Assembly: GCA_905233795.1 (NCBI GenBank)
Contig: CAJOFP010000054.1
Location: 4,493-16,368, forward strand
Origin: an uncultured Oscillibacter sp.
GTDB taxonomy: Bacteria > Bacillota > Clostridia > Oscillospirales > Oscillospiraceae
Length of the DNA stretch: 11,876 bases
Direction: 5' to 3'
This document shows, piece by piece, positions 7,143 through 11,876 of the stretch (the first letter of the stretch is position 1; each line of letters starts with the position of its first letter). Position numbers and translations under genes: made by a program. The notes beneath the pieces were generated by a model. That model saw only the letters and a program-made list of their open reading frames with translations, was not told the DNA's origin and searched no databases.

Positions 7143-7183
7143 ACGGCTTTTTCTTCCGCGCCGCCTTTCGCAGATTAAAATAA
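7130..7183 (+). pseudogene. out-of-frame C-terminus of the DUF624 protein
   Basis: Read in the -1 frame, this stretch gives TAYLNGFFFRAAFRRLK and then TAA. An aromatic, then basic ending of this type follows the last membrane helix in YesL/DUF624 proteins. The TAA sits seven bases before the terminator stem, the natural position for the end of the gene. This supports a frame lesion rather than a genuine stop at 7142. Confidence 0.65.
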
Positions 7184-7189
7184 TAAATC

Positions 7190-7223
7190 AACTCCCGTCG
7201 ATTTCAAGACGGGAGTTTATTTT
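7190..7223. terminator. bidirectional intrinsic terminator
   Basis: AACTCCCGTC (7190-7199) pairs perfectly with GACGGGAGTT (7208-7217), a 10-bp stem with an 8-base loop, followed on the plus strand by a T-rich run. Read on the minus strand the same stem is followed by GATTTATTATTTT. It can therefore end both the sugar operon and the convergent esterase transcript. Confidence 0.88.
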
Positions 7224-7277
7224 TATCGCCTTACGCGTATCAATTTTATCTTGCCAAAACGCTTAAAATTTTTATTT

Positions 7278-8900
7278 TCACGCTTTGCTTTGCGCGTTCA
7301 TCCACGCGAAAAGATTATTATATTCCGTTCCGTCCGGCCCGACGGCTTTTTCCGTCCCGCCGCCGTTATTCGTCGGATTGAAGCCCATGATTTCATCTTC
7401 CGGGCCGTTCTTGATCGCGTCGCGGTCCTGCACGCCCGTCACTTGATTGTTAAACGTGTACACCCACGCGAAATGGCCTATATAGACCGCGTCGGGATCG
7501 TCACTGCCCGGAACGGTGTCGAACATTGAGTACCACGCGTTTTCCGCGCCGGCCTGTAACAATGCCCGATACGTCGGCATAGAGAAAAATTGCGGCGTCA
7601 CGACCGGGTCTGTATAGGCGTTGACAAACCAGATGGGTATATTTTTCATCGCGTTGATTTTCTCATCCGTCATCCAGCGTTCCGCCGTCATAATATAACC
7701 GTCGTTGCCGTCATAGGCGTAACTTCCGTCGTCCTCTTTTTCAAATACGCTCCACGCGTAAGCCTCACAGTTCGGATACGCCGCCGCCCAGAAATCGGGA
7801 TAATTTACCAGCATATTCATTGTCATATAGCCGCCGTTGGAACAGCCGCCTAAATAAATTCTATTTTCGTCTATATCGGAATTGGTGGATAAATAATATT
7901 CAATCGTGTCCATTAAGATTTCCGTATAGCGCGAGACTAAATCGCCGCCGCTGTTGGTTCCGTCGCCGCCGTCCATCCAGTACGTTTCACACTGGACAGC
8001 CAAGACATACGCGCCGTCCGCGCCGTCTTTCGTATTAAAATAAGACTGGATTTCATCACGATTCAACGCCACGACTTCATTGCCGATTAATTCTATATCA
8101 ACATCCGTTCCGCCTTCGCCCTGTCCGTGTAACCAGATAATCAACGGATTTTTTACGCCGTCCTGTATTAAATCTTCCGGCGCGTTGGCGGCGTAACGCA
8201 ACGTGTATTCTTCTTTTTCGCCCGTCATGGGGTTTTCATACTCGCCCGTAAATTCTCCGCGATCCGTGAACGCTTCTGTTTCGGGACAGATACGCGAATC
8301 AATCAGATCCGCGTTTAAAACATAATTTTCGCCGTCTATATTGACACAGGCGATGACCGGATATTCTTCCGCCCATTGATTCATGAGAATTTCTAAATTA
8401 TACACAAACGGCGAGCCGCTTTTCGTCTGCGTCGTCTCTAAATCTAACGTGACATAATTCGCGCCGTCCAGCGTATCTTCCAGCGCGTCGCCGTTCTCAT
8501 CCGAGAAATAAACGTCCGTGACATTCCGAATCGCGCCCGCCGTCACCGCTAACGCGTCCTGACCGGTCACTTCTTTTCCGGGTTCGGGCAGTTCCATAAT
8601 AATTTTCGGCACGCCCGGCCCCCATTCATAACCCTGTATATAAATCTTGCCGCCCGCCGCCGGAACGCCGTCCGGGACTTCGATTTCCTCCGCGTCCGCT
8701 TGATTCGCCAACGCCTGTTCCGCTTCCGCCATCGCCGAGGTGGACGCGTTCGCCGATTCTTCCGCGTTTTCCGCGTTTTCCTCCGCGTTTTCACCCGCGG
8801 CGTCATTCGCCGGGACATTCCCGCCGCCGCAAGCCGCCAGCGATAACGCCAATAACAACGCTAACGCCAACGCGATCCAACGCTTTCCCAGTTTCTTCAT
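7278..8900 (-). CDS. secreted lipoprotein esterase, EstA-like alpha/beta hydrolase
   Basis: A cell-surface hydrolase of 540 residues. A lipoprotein signal (LAAC, lipidated Cys24) is followed by an Ala/Glu/Asn-rich tether (about 25-75). Residues about 80-230 look like the Ig-like N-terminal domain of EstA-type esterases. Residues about 235-490 form an alpha/beta hydrolase (PHB-depolymerase / predicted-peptidase group), with oxyanion segment WLHGQGEGG, nucleophile Ser354 in GCSNG, probable acid Asp431 and probable His476 in YIGHFAW. It likely cleaves ester bonds, perhaps acetyl or feruloyl groups on plant glycans; the substrate is inferred. The start at 8900 is chosen for the signal peptide and AAAGGAAG nine bases upstream. 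It has its own promoter with a cre site, so carbon catabolite control is expected. It is convergent with the sugar operon. Confidence 0.88.
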   Translation of the reverse strand: MKKLGKRWIALALALLLALSLAACGGGNVPANDAAGENAEENAENAEESANASTSAMAEAEQALANQADAEEIEVPDGVPAAGGKIYIQGYEWGPGVPKIIMELPEPGKEVTGQDALAVTAGAIRNVTDVYFSDENGDALEDTLDGANYVTLDLETTQTKSGSPFVYNLEILMNQWAEEYPVIACVNIDGENYVLNADLIDSRICPETEAFTDRGEFTGEYENPMTGEKEEYTLRYAANAPEDLIQDGVKNPLIIWLHGQGEGGTDVDIELIGNEVVALNRDEIQSYFNTKDGADGAYVLAVQCETYWMDGGDGTNSGGDLVSRYTEILMDTIEYYLSTNSDIDENRIYLGGCSNGGYMTMNMLVNYPDFWAAAYPNCEAYAWSVFEKEDDGSYAYDGNDGYIMTAERWMTDEKINAMKNIPIWFVNAYTDPVVTPQFFSMPTYRALLQAGAENAWYSMFDTVPGSDDPDAVYIGHFAWVYTFNNQVTGVQDRDAIKNGPEDEIMGFNPTNNGGGTEKAVGPDGTEYNNLFAWMNAQSKA

Positions 8901-8942
8901 GCTTATACGCTTCCTTTCATCTGATCTTCCATTATTTCCAAT

Positions 8943-8986
8943 CGGCGCGGCTTCGTCATTGCGATTTCTTAACGCGATTCGCGCCG
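8943..8986 (-). repeat. inverted repeat in the esterase leader RNA
   Basis: CGGCGCG (8943-8949) and CGCGCCG (8980-8986) are inverted copies about 30 bases apart in the roughly 95-base untranslated leader of the esterase. A short inner palindrome CGCGATTCGCG (8973-8983) overlaps one arm, so two alternative folds are possible. It may be chance in GC-rich sequence or a leader structure; no known riboswitch is recognised. Confidence 0.3.
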
Positions 8987-9001
8987 GAAATAATTTAAAA
9001 T

Positions 9002-9030
9002 AATTTAACAAATCTTGAAAACGCTGTCAA
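9002..9030 (-). promoter_or_regulatory. promoter of the esterase gene
   Basis: On the minus strand, a perfect -35 box TTGACA (9030-9025) is followed after 17 bases by TAAATT (9007-9002), which matches TATAAT at four of six positions. Transcription would start near 8995, about 95 bases before the ATG. The -35 box is inside the cre site. Confidence 0.7.
9016..9030 (-). promoter_or_regulatory. cre site (CcpA operator) over the esterase -35 box
   Basis: Read on the minus strand, TTGACAGCGTTTTCA matches the Bacillus cre consensus WTGNNARCGNWWWCA at every defined position. It is embedded in a CTTGA...TCAAG inverted repeat (9014-9031) with the central CG typical of LacI/CcpA operators. Because it covers the -35 hexamer, binding of CcpA with Ser-phosphorylated HPr should repress the promoter. 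The HPr kinase gene is 1.5 kb away. Confidence 0.75.
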
Positions 9031-9084
9031 GAAAACGCGATAAAATTTAAAATATAATATTTAAAAAATAATATTTAAATATTT

Positions 9085-10257
9085 TTAACGTCTTAAAAAA
9101 ATATTGCGCAGATAGCGGCGCATGGGGCCGGGATCGTCGTGACTGGAAAGCGCCTCTTGAGCGGAAAAACAGTCGGGAATGGCGGATAAAAAATCACGAA
9201 AACGCCCGTGTCGCAATAAATCCAGCATAGCGGCGGTGTCGTTTAATAAAAATCGCATTCGGACGCCGTTTCGATACGCGGGCTTTAAATCAACCGGATT
9301 TCCCGGCGAATAGCTGATATTTAAATAATGATCCGGCGATTTGTCGGAATAATCGGGATTATATTCGCCGGCTGAAGCTAAAGCGTATCGGATTGCGATA
9401 GGACTTCCGGCTTTTTCGGTCAACGGGAAACTGCCCCAGATACGCGGATTGACTTCCAGTATTTTTCCGGCTTTAAATTCCACCATCGCAAGGCCCTGAA
9501 ATTGAAAAGATTTTAAAAGCGTATAGGCCTGAGAAATCAAATCAGGCCTGTAAATACTTTCACAGCAGGACGACGGCCCGCCCGTCACGGGATATTCCCG
9601 GATACGCCGATGACAGATAAAATCAATTAATTCGCTGTCGCGGTTTAATAATAAACAGGCGCCTTCGCCGTCGCCGATTAATTTTTCCTGAATCAACGGC
9701 TCCGGGTCCCATCGGGACATGGCCGACACGGCGGCTGAAAATTCATGATCATTCCGGGCGATTTTATAGCGATCTTTGGCTTTTAATCCGAAACGCTCCC
9801 CGCAACGGGGTTTGATAATCACGGGATAAGAATCCGGCTTGCTGTTATTATATTGCTTCGGCACGGGCAGATTTAAATCCAGACAGCGACGATATACGAC
9901 GGCTTTGTCGTTCAGCATATCCAGCGCGTGGGGCGGGGCGATTAAGAAATCGCATATTTTAGAAAATCGTTCCCGTTGCCAAGAGAGCGTATTTTGAGAA
10001 ACCGCGCCGACGCATAATAAAACCGGGCGCGGATATTCGCGTAAAATATCATAAAGGCGATTGGCGTAAAGCCTGTCGGACACGGAACCGGGAATCCAGC
10101 GTTTTTCAATCACATAACGCGAGTCGAACGCGGGGGGCGTCAAATGACAGTCGTCACGGGTCTGCGTGAGTATGATTTTATAACCGGCGCGGCCCAGCGT
10201 CCGGGCGGCGGCGACGACGGTTCTGTATTTCGCGTCCGTGATGACCGCTGTTTTCAT
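9085..10257 (-). CDS. ATP-grasp family ligase, function unknown
   Basis: A 390-residue cytoplasmic protein with an ATP-grasp fold, which joins a carboxylate to an amine or thiol through an acyl-phosphate. An N-terminal pre-ATP-grasp domain (about 1-115, starting MKTAVITDAKYRTVVAAARTL) is followed by the ATP-binding region with VIIKP (Lys149). The HRRIREYPVTGGPSS segment (217-230) and the metal-binding residues Glu260 and Glu268/Asn270 in LEVNPRIWGS match carboxylase-like ATP-grasp ligases. About 100 C-terminal residues are not assigned. The start is supported by GGAGG (10269-10265) seven bases upstream. It resembles CarB-like ligases of amino-acid, peptide or cell-surface modification routes, but no pathway partner is adjacent, so the substrate cannot be named. 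It is divergent from hprK and upstream of the esterase, which has its own promoter. Confidence 0.85.
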   Translation of the reverse strand: MKTAVITDAKYRTVVAAARTLGRAGYKIILTQTRDDCHLTPPAFDSRYVIEKRWIPGSVSDRLYANRLYDILREYPRPVLLCVGAVSQNTLSWQRERFSKICDFLIAPPHALDMLNDKAVVYRRCLDLNLPVPKQYNNSKPDSYPVIIKPRCGERFGLKAKDRYKIARNDHEFSAAVSAMSRWDPEPLIQEKLIGDGEGACLLLNRDSELIDFICHRRIREYPVTGGPSSCCESIYRPDLISQAYTLLKSFQFQGLAMVEFKAGKILEVNPRIWGSFPLTEKAGSPIAIRYALASAGEYNPDYSDKSPDHYLNISYSPGNPVDLKPAYRNGVRMRFLLNDTAAMLDLLRHGRFRDFLSAIPDCFSAQEALSSHDDPGPMRRYLRNIFLRR

Positions 10258-10400
10258 GAAATCGCCTCCGCCGCGTTTAACGCGTTTAAAAATTTTAGAA
10301 ATATAGATAAAAACGCGCTGAAAATAAATTAGAAATAAATTGAAATACGCGAATAGATAATATATAAATTTAAAATAATTTTAAAATAAATTTAAAGAAA

Positions 10401-10429
10401 ATAATAGCACAGCGCGACGCGAATTACAA
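10401..10429 (-). promoter_or_regulatory. promoter of the ATP-grasp gene
   Basis: On the minus strand TTGTAA (10429-10424), a 17-base spacer and TATTAT (10406-10401) form a reasonable vegetative promoter. Transcription would start near 10394, giving a leader of about 137 bases. The spacer contains a short palindrome CGCGTCGCG (10421-10413) that could be an operator. Confidence 0.5.
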
Positions 10430-10472
10430 GAATGAAAAGATATGAAAAGAAAACGAAAAATTGAAACGGCTA

Positions 10473-10501
10473 TTGCGGATTGAAATAAAATATAATATAA
10501 T
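10473..10501 (+). promoter_or_regulatory. candidate hprK promoter
   Basis: TTGCGG (10473-10478), 17 bases and TATAAT (10496-10501) could drive hprK. Several overlapping TATAAT-like boxes exist in this A/T-rich stretch, so the exact choice is uncertain. The 323-base divergent region (10258-10580) otherwise shows A/T-rich leader sequence and an 18-bp A/T palindrome at 10500-10517. I see no RNA gene in it. Confidence 0.4.
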
Positions 10502-10580
10502 AATATAATTATATTATATTTGGATTATAATAATTATAATTTTATTTGCGCGTCGGCGAAGCCGGAAAAGGGGTATCCGA

Positions 10581-11510
10581 ATGGGACAGCAGGGTTTAAA
10601 AATCTCGGAATATGTCGCTGACTTGGGACTGGATGTCCTGTTAAAGGGCGCGGATTATGATTCCACGCTTTTGACGATCACGGATGTCAATCGTCCCGGA
10701 TTGCAGTTTCATGATTTTTATGATTATTTCGATCCGCGCCGCTTACAGGTAATCGGGAAAGCCGAAACGATGTATTTGAGAGGCTTTACGCCACAGGAAC
10801 GCCGGAGAAGTTTTGACGCGTTTTTCCAGTATAATATACCGGCGTTGGTAATCACGCGGGGATTGGATTGTTTTTCGGAGTGTATGGAGAGCGCGAAAGT
10901 CTATCAAAGGACGTTATTGCAGACGCATGACACGACAGTCGATTTTTCCAGCCGGACGATTGAATATTTAACCCGTCGTCTCGCGCCAAGAACCACGGAA
11001 CACGGCGTATTACTGGAAATTTACGGGCAGGGCGTCATGATTACGGGAGATTCAGGCGTCGGCAAAAGCGAAGTCGCCATGGAATTAATTATGCGCGGGC
11101 ATAGATTAGTGGCGGATGACGCGGTGGATTTAAGGCGTATTTCTAATCAGTTAATCGGCGCGGCGCCGGAAATGATCAGATATTATATGGAACTGCGCGG
11201 GATTGGCGTAATTGATGTCCGGCGCATTATGGGAATGCGGGCGATTAAAAACGAGACAAGTCTGGATTTAGTGATTCATTTTGAACAGTGGGACCCGGAA
11301 AAGAAATATGACCGGCTTGGAATCGAGACGCATTACACGGAGATTTTAGGCGTACAGGTGCCGATTATGACCATACCGGTACGGCCCGGCAGGAATCTGG
11401 CGAGCATTGTGGAAGTGGCGACGATGAATGACAGACAGCGCAAATTGGGACACAACGCCGCTGAAGAATTGGCGGCGCGTGTGGATCGCCGCGCCGACGG
11501 TCTGGAATAA
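10581..11510 (+). CDS. hprK: HPr kinase/phosphorylase
   Basis: Bifunctional enzyme that phosphorylates HPr on the regulatory serine using ATP or pyrophosphate and can reverse the reaction. HPr-Ser-P is the co-repressor of CcpA, so this is the sensor step of carbon catabolite control in Bacillota. It has 309 residues, the usual length. Visible are the N-terminal domain (about 1-130), catalytic-region His141, the Walker A motif GDSGVGKS (156-163), the ADDAVDL segment (178-184), and the HprK signature ELRGIGVIDVRRIMG (204-218). The start has AAGGGG seven bases upstream. It is followed by murB, a common clostridial order (hprK, murB, then rapZ/yvcK/whiA genes, which would lie beyond the window). 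A long palindromic repeat separates the two genes. Confidence 0.97.
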   Translation: MGQQGLKISEYVADLGLDVLLKGADYDSTLLTITDVNRPGLQFHDFYDYFDPRRLQVIGKAETMYLRGFTPQERRRSFDAFFQYNIPALVITRGLDCFSECMESAKVYQRTLLQTHDTTVDFSSRTIEYLTRRLAPRTTEHGVLLEIYGQGVMITGDSGVGKSEVAMELIMRGHRLVADDAVDLRRISNQLIGAAPEMIRYYMELRGIGVIDVRRIMGMRAIKNETSLDLVIHFEQWDPEKKYDRLGIETHYTEILGVQVPIMTIPVRPGRNLASIVEVATMNDRQRKLGHNAAEELAARVDRRADGLE

Positions 11511-11534
11511 TATAAATATAATGCCGGTTAAGGG

Positions 11535-11650
11535 TTGAACCTCTCCCCTGTCCCCTCCCCTAAAAGGGGAGGGGAACGCAAAGGGAAAAATATTACAAAT
11601 TGCGTTCCCCCTCTCCTTTTTAGGAGAGGGGGACAGGGGGTGAGGTTCAA
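11535..11650. repeat. 116-bp nested palindromic intergenic repeat
   Basis: Two arms (11535-11581 and 11600-11650) are inverted copies: TTGAACCTC at one end matches GAGGTTCAA at the other, and GGAACGCAA matches TTGCGTTCC at the inner edge. Each arm is itself a hairpin: TCCCCTCCCCT/AGGGGAGGGGA (11551-11575) and TCCCCCTCTCCT/AGGAGAGGGGGA (11606-11633). The DNA could thus form one long hairpin or two short ones. It resembles REP/MITE-like extragenic palindromes that are often mistranslated as PLSPSP-type peptides. It has no coding capacity and no obvious target-site duplication. Confidence 0.85.
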
Positions 11651-11709
11651 GTTCTAAACGGGCAATCATATAAATAAAATATAAGAAAAAAATATGGGGG
11701 CTTGTCGGT

Positions 11710-11876
11710 ATGGATTGGACGGATATTTTAGACCGGGAAATCCGGGAAAAAGATGATATAAAAAATATAAAAATATTGTCTATGGAATCCATGAGCCGAC
11801 ATACGTCGTTTCATATCGGCGGCCCGGCGCGGCGGATGGCGTTCCCGACGAATACGCGGGAACTGTCGGGACTGGT
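11710..11876 (+). CDS. murB: UDP-N-acetylenolpyruvoylglucosamine reductase, partial
   Basis: N-terminus of MurB, the flavoenzyme that reduces UDP-GlcNAc-enolpyruvate to UDP-MurNAc in peptidoglycan precursor synthesis in the cytoplasm. About 55 codons are visible before the window ends. The stretch SRHTSFHIGGPARRMAFPTN is the FAD-binding start typical of MurB. GGGGG at 11696-11700 lies nine bases before the ATG. Position after hprK agrees with the clostridial gene order and supports the call. Confidence 0.9.
   Translation, partial: MDWTDILDREIREKDDIKNIKILSMESMSRHTSFHIGGPARRMAFPTNTRELSGL

Noticed and set aside
8567-8818. 83-residue Arg/Lys-rich minus-strand frame in the esterase gene
   Set aside because: It is a frame shadow of the Ala/Glu/Asn-rich tether of the esterase on the same strand.
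10500-10517. 18-bp perfect palindrome upstream of hprK
   Set aside because: It consists only of A and T inside a TATAAT-rich stretch where such palindromes arise by chance.
11346-11792. 148-residue minus-strand frame across the hprK-murB spacer
   Set aside because: It runs antisense to hprK and through the palindromic repeat; the HPLSPSP and SPFRGG pieces are the usual spurious translation of such GC-rich palindromes.
1-11876. CRISPR arrays, tRNA, rRNA, insertion sequences, phage genes
   Set aside because: No regularly spaced repeats, cloverleaf-like genes, transposases or phage-type proteins were recognised on either strand.

Overview
The window looks like a Clostridia-type member of the Bacillota. 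Four things point that way. hprK is followed directly by murB, a clostridial gene order. There are lipoprotein sugar-binding proteins with an LAAC lipobox. Most genes have purine-rich Shine-Dalgarno sites. A CcpA-type cre site lies on a promoter close to hprK, the gene whose product makes the CcpA co-effector. Coding DNA has balanced GC, while the spacers are almost pure A+T, including an 86-base run with no G or C.

Layout. (1) Bases 1-236: the left edge may hold the start of a divergent minus-strand gene (weak), then an A/T-only tract. (2) 237-7183, plus strand: a sugar-uptake and utilisation cluster made of a LacI-family regulator, a GH13 alpha-glucosidase (oligo-1,6-glucosidase type), a solute-binding lipoprotein, two MalF/MalG-type ABC permeases and a YesL/DUF624 membrane protein, closed by a strong terminator at 7190-7217. 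No ATPase gene is present, so the importer would need one encoded elsewhere. (3) 7278-8900, minus strand: a secreted lipoprotein esterase with an Ig-like N-terminal domain, convergent with the sugar cluster and driven by a promoter whose -35 box lies inside a consensus cre site. (4) 9085-10257, minus strand: an orphan ATP-grasp ligase. (5) 10581 to the end, plus strand: hprK, a 116-bp nested palindromic repeat, and the start of murB.

How it fits together. The LacI-family protein probably senses the imported oligosaccharide. A 14-bp near-palindrome lies three bases upstream of a good promoter before the glucosidase gene and is its best operator candidate. The binding protein and permeases import the sugar, and the glucosidase, which has no signal peptide, would cleave it in the cytoplasm. 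A terminator between the binding-protein gene and the permease genes would allow an excess of binding protein. The surface esterase may remove acyl groups from glycans, and its promoter suggests carbon catabolite repression through HprK, Ser-phosphorylated HPr and CcpA.

The most unusual observation is damage. The first permease and the DUF624 gene each lose frame close to the 3' end, and in both cases a recognisable C-terminus of the family continues in another frame. This means either decay of this transporter operon or sequence/assembly errors. I found no CRISPR array, tRNA, rRNA, insertion sequence or prophage gene, and nothing that I can defend as a wholly new system.
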